Source of the DNA: Actinomycetes bacterium
Lineage (GTDB): Bacteria; Actinomycetota; Acidimicrobiia; Acidimicrobiales; Microtrichaceae
DNA length: 64,000 bases
Direction of reading: 5' to 3'
Assembly (NCBI GenBank): GCA_029782335.1
Contig: JAKOVA010000245.1
Span: 1-64,000 of the forward strand
Each line of letters begins with the position of its first letter. Within the stretch, counting starts at the first letter, position 1. A model generated the notes under the pieces. The model saw nothing but the letters and a program-made list of their open reading frames with translations, did not search any database and had not been told where the DNA came from. Positions 50,615-59,733 of this stretch are shown piece by piece. The position numbers were made by a program, and so were the translations under genes.

Positions 50615-52099
50615 ATGCCCAACGATGAACAACGACTGATTCCAACGGCGCCGATCACCTCCCTCGAGCAGTACCGGAGCGAGTGCAGCGGCGTTGACGC
50701 GCTGATGGCGGCGCGTGCCGTGCAGCCCGACGACGTGATCGCCGAGATCACCGCCTCGGGATTGCGGGGCCGTGGCGGCGCCGGGTTTCCGACGGGCGTC
50801 AAGTGGCAGACCGTCCGCGACAACCAATCGGAGGTCCTCGCGACCACGGTTGTGGTCAACGCCGCGGAGGGAGAGCCGGGGACCTTCAAGGACCGGACGA
50901 TCCTGCGGGCAAACCCCTACGTCGTCGTCGAAGGCGCGCTGATCGCCGCTCACGCCGTCGAGGCCCGCCAGGTGATCATCGCGACCAAGGCAGCATTCGT
51001 CGACGTGGTGGCGGCGCTGTGCCGGGCGGTGTCCGAGTTCACTGACGCCGGCCTGTGCGGCGACGTGGAGATCGAGGTGTTCGAGGGTCCCGACGAGTAC
51101 CTCTACGGGGAGGAGACGGCGCTGCTCGAGGTGATCGACGGCCGTCCGCCGTTCCCCCGGATCGCGCCGCCGTTTCGTCGCGGTGTGGTCGAGGTGGTCG
51201 AGCACGACGAGGACGCCGTCTCGGGGAGCGGCTTGGCCGCGCACGTCGAGATGGCCGGGGCTGCAGCGGAGAACCTGGCACCACCGGCACTCGTCGACAA
51301 TGTGGAGACGCTCGCGAACGTGCCGCAGATCATCCTCCGCGGCGCGGACGCTTTCCGGCAGGTCGGCACCGAGCGCTCCGCCGGCACGATCCTCTGCACG
51401 ATCACCGGACACGTCCGCCATGCCGGCACGGCGGAAGTCCCACTCGGCACAACCTTGCGCGACGCCATCGACCGCATCGGCGGCGGCGCCCTCCCCGGTC
51501 GGACGCTGACCGCCGCGATGCCCGGCGTCTCGGGAGCGCTGATCCCCGCGGAGCGCTTCGACACCCCGCTCACCTACGAGGACATGGCGTCGATCGGCAG
51601 TGGGCTCGGCTCGGCCGGCTTCTGGATCCTCGACGATTCGGTCGACCCGGTCGCGGCGGTTGCCGGAGTCTCCCGCTTTCTCGCCGTCGAGTCGTGCGGT
51701 CAGTGCACACCGTGCAAGGTCGACGGGCTGACCTTGGCCGACACGCTGGAGCGAATCGCCGCCTCCGCAGGCAACGAGACCGACCTCGCCACCATCCGCA
51801 AGCGGGTCGACACGGTCGCGTTCGGCGCACGGTGCAACCTCGGCCGCCAGCAACAGGCAGTCGTCCAGAGCCTCCTCGACCACTTCTCCGATGTCCTCGA
51901 GGATCACGTTCACCGGCGGGTCGAGGGGGTCGACCCGGTCTTTGTGGCCGAGTTGCGGGACGTCGACGACGGGGAGGTCACACTCAACGAGCGTCAGGCC
52001 GACAAGCAACCTGACTGGACCTACCACGACAGTTGGGACGGCCGCTTTCCGGTCGAACGATTCACCGACCACCGCCGCGACGAGCCCCTCGACGGCTGA
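50615..52099 (+). CDS. Orphan NuoF-like NADH-binding iron-sulfur flavoprotein
   Basis: This encodes 494 residues from ATG 50615 (GAGGAG 7 bases upstream). The NADH site is GLRGRGGAGFPTGVKW, the FMN region has NAAEGEPGTFKDRTIL and YGEETALLEVIDG, and the 4Fe-4S site has SCGQCTPCKVDG plus the fourth Cys in ARCNLG. All catalytic features of NuoF/HoxF/FdsB are present. No nuoE, nuoG, hox or fds genes are nearby, so its partner is unknown; NAD(P)H-linked electron transfer to a distant partner is inferred. The C-terminal 60 residues are extra. Confidence 0.92.
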   Translation: MPNDEQRLIPTAPITSLEQYRSECSGVDALMAARAVQPDDVIAEITASGLRGRGGAGFPTGVKWQTVRDNQSEVLATTVVVNAAEGEPGTFKDRTILRANPYVVVEGALIAAHAVEARQVIIATKAAFVDVVAALCRAVSEFTDAGLCGDVEIEVFEGPDEYLYGEETALLEVIDGRPPFPRIAPPFRRGVVEVVEHDEDAVSGSGLAAHVEMAGAAAENLAPPALVDNVETLANVPQIILRGADAFRQVGTERSAGTILCTITGHVRHAGTAEVPLGTTLRDAIDRIGGGALPGRTLTAAMPGVSGALIPAERFDTPLTYEDMASIGSGLGSAGFWILDDSVDPVAAVAGVSRFLAVESCGQCTPCKVDGLTLADTLERIAASAGNETDLATIRKRVDTVAFGARCNLGRQQQAVVQSLLDHFSDVLEDHVHRRVEGVDPVFVAELRDVDDGEVTLNERQADKQPDWTYHDSWDGRFPVERFTDHRRDEPLDG

Positions 52100-52162
52100 G
52101 CCGAACGGACCGCACCCGGCTGAGGGGCGCCGCGGTGGGCGGCGCGATGGTGGGGCGGTGGG

Positions 52163-53362
52163 TCACGTCGTCGCGACGAGTCGCTCGCGGGAGGGAGCGA
52201 CCCGCCGCAGCAAGGCCAGCGCGGCGAGACACATCACGCCACCGGCGATGAACGAACCGCGATGACTCGTGATCGCTGCAACGCCACCGAGGGCGATCGC
52301 CCCGAGGCCGCTGGCAGCGTCGAAGAAGCTCGACACGGTGCCCATCGCCGCGCTCCGCTCGCTCACCGGCACGCCGTCGAACGCCAACAACAGGATCGCC
52401 GGGTACAGCTGCGACATTCCCACCGCGAAGATCACCGTTCCGCCGTAGAGGCCCAGCGGAGTCGCAACCAGGCCCATCACCACCAGGCCGAGCGCGGAGA
52501 GGCCCGTCGCGAGGGTGCCGGTCACCCGTGGGCCGAGTCGATCGGGCACCTTCGCGCCGGCGAGGCGCAGCGCGAGGATCAACAAGCCGTACGTCAACAG
52601 AACGGTCGCGGAGTCCTCCATGCCGATCTCGTGCACGTAGAGCGGCACGAACTCGGCGAACCCGGCGAGCCCGATCATTCCGAGGAACAGCACAACGCCG
52701 GGGCCCACCGCGGGGCGGTAGAGGATCGTGGAGGCGGCATCGCTCGACGCCCGCTCCTCCGCCGTGGCTCGGTGCGTCTCCCGCGTGAAGGTTCCGAGCA
52801 CCGCCGCTCCGAGTGTGAGGGCCGCGCTGAGCGTCCAGATGCGACCGAAGTTCCCGCCGGCGAGGACCTTCTCCCCGAGGACCGGGCCGAGTGCCAAGCC
52901 GCCGTAGACCGCAACCGACCAGTAGGAGACGGCCTCCCCGCGACGTTCTGCGGGGGCGAGGTCGGTTGCCATCGTGCCGGCGCCGACGAAGAACGCCGCC
53001 TCACCCGCGCCGGCGAGGAGGCGGGTCGCGACCAGGGCGGGGAGGCTCGTCGCCAGGTGAACCGCCGCGTACGCGATCGCCACGATGAGCGCACCGCCAA
53101 CGATCAGGATCTTGCGGCCGAGCCGATCACCGAGACGACCCACAAAAGGCCGGAGGACCACGGCACCGAACGAGAACGCACCCACCGCGACGCCAACACC
53201 GACCGAACCGCCCCCGAGTCGTTGCTGCACAAACTTCGGGACGGTGGGCAGGAGGGTGCCGATCGCGAGGAAGTAGGCGAGCCCGCAGCTCACCACCAGC
53301 ACGAATGCCGGGCTCCACAGCGACGGAATTTCCTTCACCGCGGTGGGTCCGACTCGTCTCAC
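52163..53362 (-). CDS. Major facilitator superfamily transporter
   Basis: This encodes 399 residues from GTG 53362 with twelve hydrophobic segments. [16 protein letters not shown] is the MFS A-motif after TM2. The layout resembles the DHA1/YfcJ-like drug-efflux group. The open frame extends upstream but lacks a leader. It is convergent with the NuoF-like gene and divergent from trpB, with only 54 bp between the divergent starts. Confidence 0.92.
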   Translation of the reverse strand: MRRVGPTAVKEIPSLWSPAFVLVVSCGLAYFLAIGTLLPTVPKFVQQRLGGGSVGVGVAVGAFSFGAVVLRPFVGRLGDRLGRKILIVGGALIVAIAYAAVHLATSLPALVATRLLAGAGEAAFFVGAGTMATDLAPAERRGEAVSYWSVAVYGGLALGPVLGEKVLAGGNFGRIWTLSAALTLGAAVLGTFTRETHRATAEERASSDAASTILYRPAVGPGVVLFLGMIGLAGFAEFVPLYVHEIGMEDSATVLLTYGLLILALRLAGAKVPDRLGPRVTGTLATGLSALGLVVMGLVATPLGLYGGTVIFAVGMSQLYPAILLLAFDGVPVSERSAAMGTVSSFFDAASGLGAIALGGVAAITSHRGSFIAGGVMCLAALALLRRVAPSRERLVATT

Positions 53363-53416
53363 CGCAGCAGTGTAGGGACCCGCGCCTCGGGCAACGGGAG
53401 GCGGCCGCCACGATCT

Positions 53417-54679
53417 ATGGTTCGGCCCGTGCGATTCAATCTTCCTGTCGATCAGATGCCCACCGCCTGGTTCAACGCGCTGCCGCGAATGCCCGAGCCG
53501 ATGCAGCCGCCACTGCACCCCGGCACTCGCGAACCGATCGGTCCCGATGACCTCGCGCCGCTGTTCCCGATGGCGCTCATCGAACAGGAGATGTCCACCG
53601 CTCTCGAGATCGAGATTCCCGGTGAGGTGATCGACATCCTCCGCCTGTGGCGCCCGACTCCGCTCGTGCGGGCGGAGCGTCTCGAACGGGCCCTCGGCAC
53701 GCCGGCGCGGATCTACTTCAAGGACGAGTCCCAGAGCCCGGCCGGGTCACACAAGACCAACACGTCGGTGGCGCAGGCGTTCTACAACAAGCAGTCGGGC
53801 GCCAAGCGGCTCACCACCGAGACGGGTGCCGGCCAGTGGGGCACGGCGCTGTCGTTCGCGTGCGCCCAGTTCGACCTCGAGTGCAAGGTGTACATGGTCC
53901 GCACCTCGTTCGACTCGAAGCCGTATCGGCGGGTGTTGATGGAGACCTGGGGCGCCGAGTGTGTGCCGTCACCGGTCGACGACCCCTCCTCGCCGGGGTC
54001 GCTCGGCCTCGCCATCAGCGACGCGGTGCGTGACGCGGTGAGCCGTGAAGATTCCCACTATGCGCTGGGGTCGGTACTGAACCACGTGCTGTTGCACCAG
54101 ACGATCATCGGTCTCGAGGCGAAGGATCAGCTCGCGATGGCGGGGGAGGAGCGGCCAGACGTGGTGATCGCCCCGTGTGGTGGCGGCTCCAACCTCGGCG
54201 GGGTGACGCTGCCGTTCATGGAAGACGCCGCGGTGCGGCTCGTGGCCGTGGAACCGACGTCGTGCCCGACGCTCACGAAGGGCAACTTCGAGTACGACTT
54301 CGGCGACACCGCCGGGATGACCCCGCTGATGGAGATGTACACGCTCGGCCACGACTTCATGCCGCCCGACATTCACGCGGGGGGTCTGCGCTACCACGGC
54401 GACTCGCCGATCATCTCGGCGCTCGTGAAGGCGGGCCGCATGGAGGCGGTCGCCTATCCGCAGGGGAAGGTCTTCGAGGCGGCACGGCAGTTCGCGACCG
54501 TCGAGGGTCGGGTGCCGGCACCCGAGACCGCGCATGGGATCCGCGCCGCGATCGACGAGGCGCTCGCCTGCAAGGAGTCGGGCGAGGAGAAGGTGATCCT
54601 CTTCAACTACTCGGGCCACGGGTTCCTGGACCTCGCTGCGTACGACGACTTCAACCACGGTCACCTGCTCGACGCCTGA
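53417..54679 (+). CDS. trpB: Tryptophan synthase beta-like protein, TrpB2 type
   Basis: This encodes 420 residues from ATG 53417 (GTG 53429 possible). The PLP lysine is Lys113 in [11 protein letters not shown], with [23 protein letters not shown] and [12 protein letters not shown]. The longer N-terminus with [15 protein letters not shown] is typical of TrpB2, the stand-alone form that condenses indole (or related substrates) with serine. No trpA is adjacent. Confidence 0.94.
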   Translation: MVRPVRFNLPVDQMPTAWFNALPRMPEPMQPPLHPGTREPIGPDDLAPLFPMALIEQEMSTALEIEIPGEVIDILRLWRPTPLVRAERLERALGTPARIYFKDESQSPAGSHKTNTSVAQAFYNKQSGAKRLTTETGAGQWGTALSFACAQFDLECKVYMVRTSFDSKPYRRVLMETWGAECVPSPVDDPSSPGSLGLAISDAVRDAVSREDSHYALGSVLNHVLLHQTIIGLEAKDQLAMAGEERPDVVIAPCGGGSNLGGVTLPFMEDAAVRLVAVEPTSCPTLTKGNFEYDFGDTAGMTPLMEMYTLGHDFMPPDIHAGGLRYHGDSPIISALVKAGRMEAVAYPQGKVFEAARQFATVEGRVPAPETAHGIRAAIDEALACKESGEEKVILFNYSGHGFLDLAAYDDFNHGHLLDA

Positions 54680-54691
54680 GCGACCCCCTTC

Positions 54692-54740
54692 CCGGCCGAA
54701 CCCCCCTACCGGCCGAACCCCCCTACCGGCCGAACCCTCC
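54692..54740. repeat. Three tandem 17-bp repeats
   Basis: CCGGCCGAACCCCCCTA occurs twice exactly (54692-54708 and 54709-54725) and a third time with a changed end (54726-54740). It lies directly after trpB in a 208-bp gene-free gap. Confidence 0.85.
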
Positions 54741-54744
54741 TTCC

Positions 54745-54792
54745 GAACTTTGGGTCCACCGTCCCGATTTCGGGACGTACGACCCAAAGTTC
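54745..54792. repeat. 48-bp nested hairpin element
   Basis: Outer arms GAACTTTGGGTC (54745-54756) and GACCCAAAGTTC (54781-54792) are perfect complements. Inside, GTCCCGA (54761-54767) pairs with TCGGGAC (54770-54776). The plan (GAACT...AGTTC ends, about 47 bp) resembles the pair at 5763-5880, so they may be one class of REP-like element. It could end trpB transcription. Confidence 0.8.
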
Positions 54793-54878
54793 AGGAGCGG
54801 GGAGGGGTCAGGAACCGGGGGCTGAGGGTCAGGAGCTGGGAGCTGCGGGTCAGGAGCGGGGAGGGGTCAGGAACCGGG
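54791..54878. repeat. 29-bp direct repeats
   Basis: A 29-bp sequence starting TCAGGAGCGGGGAGGGGTCA occurs at 54791-54819 and again at 54850-54878; GGGTCAGGAGC and related fragments recur between. These complete the repeat-filled gap before the DUF2231 gene. Confidence 0.85.
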
Positions 54879-54887
54879 AGCTGGGGG

Positions 54888-55454
54888 TCAGTGCGAGCCG
54901 GGGAAGACGTCGTCCTCCGAGACGTGCCAGACCGGGTGGTCGCCAGCCGTCTCCACGTTGAAGCCGTAGTCGAACACCAGGCTGCCGCCATAGGTCGCAC
55001 CCCACGCCACGAGCGCGGCGGTCACCACAGAGAGGATCATCACGCCGACCGGCGTCGCCAGGTGGTCGCCGTAGGCGCTGATCCTCCACACGGCGTCGAC
55101 GATCGCGAGGATCGTCGAGACGACCATGATCGCCGCGTGCGTGTTGATCGTCCGTCGCGCCTGGGTGCCGGCCTCGGAGGAACTGTTGCGATCGACCAGA
55201 CCGGTCAGCGCTGCACCCACCGCCACCACGAGGCCGATCACCATGATGAAGCTCCCAGCTCGCCACAGTGCGAGTGCCCAGTCGTGATCCCCGCCACCGA
55301 TCGCCGAGAGCACGTCGAGGATCGCCACCAGCACGTAGGCGCCGATGGGGATATCGGTGAGCGGCGGGTGCGTCGGCTTTCCGGCCCAACCTCGGAGCCC
55401 CTTGAACTTCCGGCCCTTCACGGTGATCGCCGGCCGAACCGAGAACTGTCTCAT
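54888..55454 (-). CDS. DUF2231-family membrane protein
   Basis: This encodes 188 residues with GAAAGGAAT before the ATG. HPPLTDIPIGAYVLVAILDV is the DUF2231 signature (H-P-x-L-x-x-x-P-I-G), followed by three more membrane segments and a polar C-terminus. Function is unknown; some members sit beside haem or respiratory genes. An inverted repeat TGATGA...TCATCA (55471-55493) lies in its leader. Confidence 0.85.
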   Translation of the reverse strand: MRQFSVRPAITVKGRKFKGLRGWAGKPTHPPLTDIPIGAYVLVAILDVLSAIGGGDHDWALALWRAGSFIMVIGLVVAVGAALTGLVDRNSSSEAGTQARRTINTHAAIMVVSTILAIVDAVWRISAYGDHLATPVGVMILSVVTAALVAWGATYGGSLVFDYGFNVETAGDHPVWHVSEDDVFPGSH

Positions 55455-55618
55455 GGCGATTCCTTTCGAATGATGAAACGTCTGTACTCATCAAACGATC
55501 GGGCACGCCGCGCTATTCCGGCTCGTGAACGGGTGCACCCCGGAGACGCCGCGGAGCCAGGGAGCTGGCGGCGCCCTGGGCACTCGGGGGCACTGAGGCG
55601 ATCGATCGCCCCGGCCGA

Positions 55619-57490
55619 TCAGGGTGTTCCGGCGTGTCGGACCGACAGGTCCACCGACGACAGGCCCGGACCTCGGAGTACCCCGTAAACACCACCGGCG
55701 AGATGCTCCAGGTCAGCGAGGGGGATGAGGTGGGGGAAGTCCGCCGTCGCGATGCGCAGACGGAGCCGGTGTCCAGCCGGAATCGTGGCGAAGGTCGGAC
55801 GCACCTCGATCTCGTAGGACACATCCGCACCGACGGGCACCGGGCTTCGCGCGGCGCGGGTCAGCTGCAACTGCGGCCGGAGCACCGATCCGTCGGCGTT
55901 GTACCAAGTGGCGTCCTCGTCGAGCGCCCGCAATGAACCGAGTTGCGCCCCGCCGCTGAGATCGGTCGAGCGGCCGTCGGGGCCGACGTCCTCGACGGTG
56001 ACCGCGAAGAGGGCATCGGAGCGGGTCGAGGTCGCACGGAGGTGGACGGCGATGGGTCCGCTGAGCTGCAACGGCTCGGTGAGTGGCCCGGTGGTGTACG
56101 TGACCTCGCCGTCGGTGCGGGTCGGCTTGAACGCGGGCATCGGGCACTCCTTGGCCACCATGCCGGCGGTGAACTGCACCGTCGAGGCCGAACACCCCGG
56201 GCCGACGCCGGTGTAGGCGATCGTGTCGCTTCCCCCAACGGTCGGCTCGTTCGCGTTCAGGGTCCCGCCGCCATCGAGCCACCACCGCTGCCGGACGGCG
56301 TCTGCCACGGGGTAGGCGGAGGTCGACCACCGTGCGCCTCCGGGCTCGATCACGTGCAGTGGGGTGTCGGTCGAGTCCACGCCGTTGTCGACGCCCTTGA
56401 GCCAGTGGTCGAACCAACGCAGTTGGATCGCCGTCAGATCTGCACCGTCACCGACGTTGCCGTGATGCCACGGACCGAACAGCAGCTGAAAGCGCGGGTC
56501 GGGGCGTTGGGTCGGGTCCATCGGAGCGTCGACCGGGCGGCCGGCCGCAGCGTTCTGCAGGCCGCTGTACAGCAACGGTTCGCCCCGCTGGAACACGTCG
56601 TAGAGACCACCGACGAGGTAGACCGCGACGTTGTTGTCGACGATTCGCTGCAACACCGTCTGGGGTGCCCGCTGCTGCCACCACTCGTTGTTGTAGCGGC
56701 GGGGACCGTTGTTGAGCATGTCGCTCGCCATCACCGCCTCGAAACGCGAGAGCTGTTCGACGTTGGCCCCGGCGAGGCGCACCGCCTCCTCGATCGTGTC
56801 GGCCTCACGGAACGGATTGGTCGAGCGCTCGCCGCCGTATCCGAACAACAACCCCAGCGGCGAGATGACGTTGAGGGCACCGCCGCTCACGAACAGGTCG
56901 CGGTAGGGGTCGATGGTCGCCGCGGAGGGGAAGATCGCCTTGAGCGGCGAGTCGGGACCGACCTCGGCCGCGGTGAAGAGCTGGTCGATCGCCGAATAGG
57001 AGTGGCCGATCATGCCGACCCGCCCGTTGGAGCGCGGCAGGTTCGCCGCCCAACGCACCACCGCAGCACCGGCGACCGCCTCGGCCTTGTCGAACAACTC
57101 GAATCGCCCCTCCGACGCTCCGGTCCCCGGTACATCAACGACGAGGGCGAGATACCCGTGGCGCACGAGGTCGAGGTTGAGTCCGCTCCCGCCCGTTCCA
57201 CCTTGCTGGAGCGCCGCGCTCTTGCTGTAGGGGGTGTAGCCGACGATGACGGGAAACGGGCCCTCCGCGGGCTGCCCCGTCTCCGGGTCGGCCGGAGTGT
57301 AGAGGTCGGCGGCGAGCGTGCGACCATCGGGCAGGCGCAGCCGCAGGTTGTGGGTGTAGGTGGCGATGTAGGGAGCGTCGGTTCGTCGTGCGAGCTCGTC
57401 GGGAGGCGGAGGGGACGCGCAGGCCGCCCCCACCACGACAAACGTGCACATGAGTGCGATGAACCTGGTGATCGACCGTCGTCTCGTCAC
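55619..57490 (-). CDS. Secreted CocE/NonD (S15) family alpha/beta hydrolase lipoprotein
   Basis: This encodes 623 residues from GTG 57490. The signal peptide ends in VGAAC (Cys24). The S15 core has GYTPYSKS, nucleophile Ser164 in IGHSYSAIDQLF, and the region FGPWHHGNVG with the catalytic His. The C-terminal third is a jelly-roll (GRSTDLSGGAQ, HRLRLRIATADF) as in cocaine esterase and X-Pro dipeptidyl-peptidase. It hydrolyses an ester or amide outside the cell. It is divergent from the SDR operon with an operator in the gap. Confidence 0.92.
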   Translation of the reverse strand: MTRRRSITRFIALMCTFVVVGAACASPPPPDELARRTDAPYIATYTHNLRLRLPDGRTLAADLYTPADPETGQPAEGPFPVIVGYTPYSKSAALQQGGTGGSGLNLDLVRHGYLALVVDVPGTGASEGRFELFDKAEAVAGAAVVRWAANLPRSNGRVGMIGHSYSAIDQLFTAAEVGPDSPLKAIFPSAATIDPYRDLFVSGGALNVISPLGLLFGYGGERSTNPFREADTIEEAVRLAGANVEQLSRFEAVMASDMLNNGPRRYNNEWWQQRAPQTVLQRIVDNNVAVYLVGGLYDVFQRGEPLLYSGLQNAAAGRPVDAPMDPTQRPDPRFQLLFGPWHHGNVGDGADLTAIQLRWFDHWLKGVDNGVDSTDTPLHVIEPGGARWSTSAYPVADAVRQRWWLDGGGTLNANEPTVGGSDTIAYTGVGPGCSASTVQFTAGMVAKECPMPAFKPTRTDGEVTYTTGPLTEPLQLSGPIAVHLRATSTRSDALFAVTVEDVGPDGRSTDLSGGAQLGSLRALDEDATWYNADGSVLRPQLQLTRAARSPVPVGADVSYEIEVRPTFATIPAGHRLRLRIATADFPHLIPLADLEHLAGGVYGVLRGPGLSSVDLSVRHAGTP

Positions 57491-57525
57491 GCCTTGCCCC
57501 CCGTTTCTCGGAGGATCATGACCGA

Positions 57526-57555
57526 CCACGAACCTGCGAACAAGTCTGTTCGTGG
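57526..57555. promoter_or_regulatory. Nested palindromic operator between the S15 hydrolase and SDR operon
   Basis: CGAACAAGTCTGTTCG (57537-57552) is a 6-4-6 palindrome. An outer arm CCACGAAC (57526-57533) pairs with GTTCGTGG (57548-57555). It lies 14 bp before the SDR ATG and 35 bp from the start of the S15 gene. Likely bound by the TetR protein encoded at the end of the SDR operon. Confidence 0.72.
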
Positions 57556-57569
57556 AGTACGGTCCGACA

Positions 57570-58430
57570 ATGGCGACAACACACGACCTGAGCGGCCGCA
57601 GGGTTTTCATCACCGGCGCAGCACGCGGCATCGGCGCAGCACTCGCACAGCGGCTGACCGAGCGGGGCGCACGCGTCGCGCTCGCCGGGCTCGAACCGGA
57701 ATTGCTCGCGGAGGTCGCCGGAGGCCTCGATGCCCCGTGGTGGCGCTGCGACGTCGGCGACCGCGTCCAGGTCGAACACGCCGTGGACGCTGCGGCCAAA
57801 GCGCTCGGCGGACTCGACGTGGTGGTGGCGAACGCCGGGGTTGCCGCCCAGCTTCCCATCGTCGCCGGAGACCCGCGCATCTTCGAGCAAACCGTCCGCG
57901 TGAACCTCCTGGGGAACTACTACACGGCCCGCGCGGCGGGCCCCCACGTCGGGCACGGCAGTGGTTACGTCGTGTTGGTGTCCTCCCTGGCCGCTGCGGT
58001 GCACCTGCCGCTCATGGGCGCCTACAGCGTTTCCAAAGCAGGGGTCGAGGCGCTCGGCAACTCACTGCGTCAGGAACTCCGACCGACCGGCGCGCGGGTC
58101 GGGGTCGCCTACTTCGCGGAGCTCGAAACCGACATGACACGCCGCGGCTTCGACACCGAGGCCGCCCGCAAGTTTCTGCCGGGCTCCGTCGTCACGAAGG
58201 TCACACCGCTGCGGGTCGGCATCGATGCGCTCGAGCGCGGGATCACGAACCGGAGCCGCATCATCGTGGCCCCCGGCTACATCCGACCGATCCTTCCGTT
58301 CCGGGCCGTCGCCCAGCGGGTTGTCGAGCTCGCCGTCGGGCGCCGGGTCGGGGCGGTCATGCCGATCGCCGAGCGCGAGATCGTCGATCTCACCACGCCA
58401 CAGATCGTCGAGGAGCAGGCGTCGTCATGA
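57570..58430 (+). CDS. Short-chain dehydrogenase/reductase
   Basis: This encodes 286 residues from ATG 57570; GTG 57552 would start inside the operator. The cofactor motif is GAARGIG (TGxxxGxG variant), NAGV follows, Ser is in LVSSLAAAV and the active site is YSVSKAGVEAL. It oxidises or reduces an alcohol/ketone using NAD(P). It overlaps the CMD gene by 4 bp. Confidence 0.94.
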   Translation: MATTHDLSGRRVFITGAARGIGAALAQRLTERGARVALAGLEPELLAEVAGGLDAPWWRCDVGDRVQVEHAVDAAAKALGGLDVVVANAGVAAQLPIVAGDPRIFEQTVRVNLLGNYYTARAAGPHVGHGSGYVVLVSSLAAAVHLPLMGAYSVSKAGVEALGNSLRQELRPTGARVGVAYFAELETDMTRRGFDTEAARKFLPGSVVTKVTPLRVGIDALERGITNRSRIIVAPGYIRPILPFRAVAQRVVELAVGRRVGAVMPIAEREIVDLTTPQIVEEQASS

Positions 58431-59047
58431 CCACCAGTCACGGCAGCACCACACGCACCAACGACCAGCCCGCCGGCGGGTCGGGGCATCTCGTGGAGCG
58501 GGCAACGCCCGAACCGCGGATCGCTCCGGGTACCCGCCGCGAGGTCGGCGTCGTGAACTGGTTGATCAGTGCCGCGTCGGGCGCCGTCGCCCGCACTCCG
58601 CCACCGAACCTGTTTCTCACCCTGGGCCGCCAGCGCGGCCTGTTCCGGGCGTGGATGTGGTTCGCCGGCCATCTGATGCCCGGCGGGAAGCTCGGCCGAC
58701 GTACCACCGAGCTCGTGATTCTGCGGGTCGCCGAGTTGCGCGGCTGCGAGTACGAACTCGAGCACCATCGCTCGCTCGCGCAGCGCAGCGGGGTGAGCGC
58801 CGAGGAGGTCGAACGGGTCTCCGAGGGGCCCGACGCCGCAGGGTGGACCGACCGGGAGCGTGCGATCCTCGCCGCCGTCGACGAACTCCACCACACCAAC
58901 GATCTCTCCGACGATCACTTCGCGGCGCTCGAGACGCACCTCGACGCGCCGCGAATCGTCGAGTTGGTGATGCTCGTCGGCCACTACGAAATGCTCGCGA
59001 CGGCTATTACGGCCTTGCGCGTCCAGCCCGATCCGCACCACCGATGA
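58427..59047 (+). CDS. Carboxymuconolactone decarboxylase (CMD/AhpD-like) family protein
   Basis: This encodes 206 residues. LGRRTTELVILRVAELRGCE followed by YELEHHRSLAQRSGVSAEEV and ERAILAAVDELHH is the CMD fold, with Cys and His of the CxxxxxxH relay. Members act in aromatic lactone steps or as AhpD-like peroxidase partners. It is in the same operon as the SDR and TetR genes, overlapping both by 4 bp. Confidence 0.92.
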   Translation: MTTSHGSTTRTNDQPAGGSGHLVERATPEPRIAPGTRREVGVVNWLISAASGAVARTPPPNLFLTLGRQRGLFRAWMWFAGHLMPGGKLGRRTTELVILRVAELRGCEYELEHHRSLAQRSGVSAEEVERVSEGPDAAGWTDRERAILAAVDELHHTNDLSDDHFAALETHLDAPRIVELVMLVGHYEMLATAITALRVQPDPHHR

Positions 59048-59670
59048 GCGCTACGGCGAGCCTGCCCCGCGGCCGCCATGGCCTGTCGCGCGACGAGGTC
59101 GAGTCGCATCAGCGGCTGCGCATCCTCGCCGCGATCGCCGACACCATGGCCCAGAAGGGATACGCCGCAACCTCGGTGGCGGACATCATCCGCGGGGCCG
59201 GGGTCTCGCGGGAGACCTTCTACCAGCTCTACGACAACAAGCTCGATGCGTTCATGGCGGCGTTCGACACCGTCGCCGAGGTCGTGGTGGAGGCGCTCGC
59301 AACGACCGACGGGCCCACGTCGCCGACCGATCGGATCGAGGCGCTCATCGAGGCCTACCTGGGCCTGGTCGCTGCGACACCCGAGTGGGCCCGGCTCTTT
59401 CTCGTCGAGGTCCACGCCGCCGGCCCCGACGCCATCGCCCGGCGGGCGGAGATCCAGGAGCGCATCGTTGATGCGATCACCGCAGCGCTCGACACGAGCG
59501 ACCCGACCGTCCGATTCGACGTGCGGGTGATCGTCGCGGCGATCGGCCCGCTCGTCGAGGCGCCGTTGGTGCGCGGTGACATCGCCGCGATCGCAGCGCT
59601 CGGCGCCCCACTCCGCGCCCACGTGCACCACATCCTGGCAAGCCGCTCGGCGGGGTCCGTCCGATGCTGA
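59044..59670 (+). CDS. TetR-family regulator of the SDR-CMD operon
   Basis: This encodes 208 residues. The HTH is in RILAAIADTMAQKGYAATSV, then IIRGAGVSRETFYQLYDNKL. The C-terminal domain has a TetR_C-like hydrophobic helix with WARLFLVEVHAAG. It is the third gene of the operon and overlaps CMD by 4 bp. It probably represses the operon and the divergent S15 gene through the palindrome at 57537-57552. The ligand is unknown. Confidence 0.92.
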   Translation: MSATASLPRGRHGLSRDEVESHQRLRILAAIADTMAQKGYAATSVADIIRGAGVSRETFYQLYDNKLDAFMAAFDTVAEVVVEALATTDGPTSPTDRIEALIEAYLGLVAATPEWARLFLVEVHAAGPDAIARRAEIQERIVDAITAALDTSDPTVRFDVRVIVAAIGPLVEAPLVRGDIAAIAALGAPLRAHVHHILASRSAGSVRC

Positions 59671-59733
59671 GCACACCACGGGAACCCCATCGGCTCAACC
59701 GCTCTCACAGGGCCCGACGGTAGGCTGGCGACC

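Noticed and set aside
55943-59047. A plus-strand open frame of 1034 codons
   Set aside because: It is antisense to the S15 hydrolase and then joins the true frame of the CMD gene (start 58427). Only the CMD part has family similarity.
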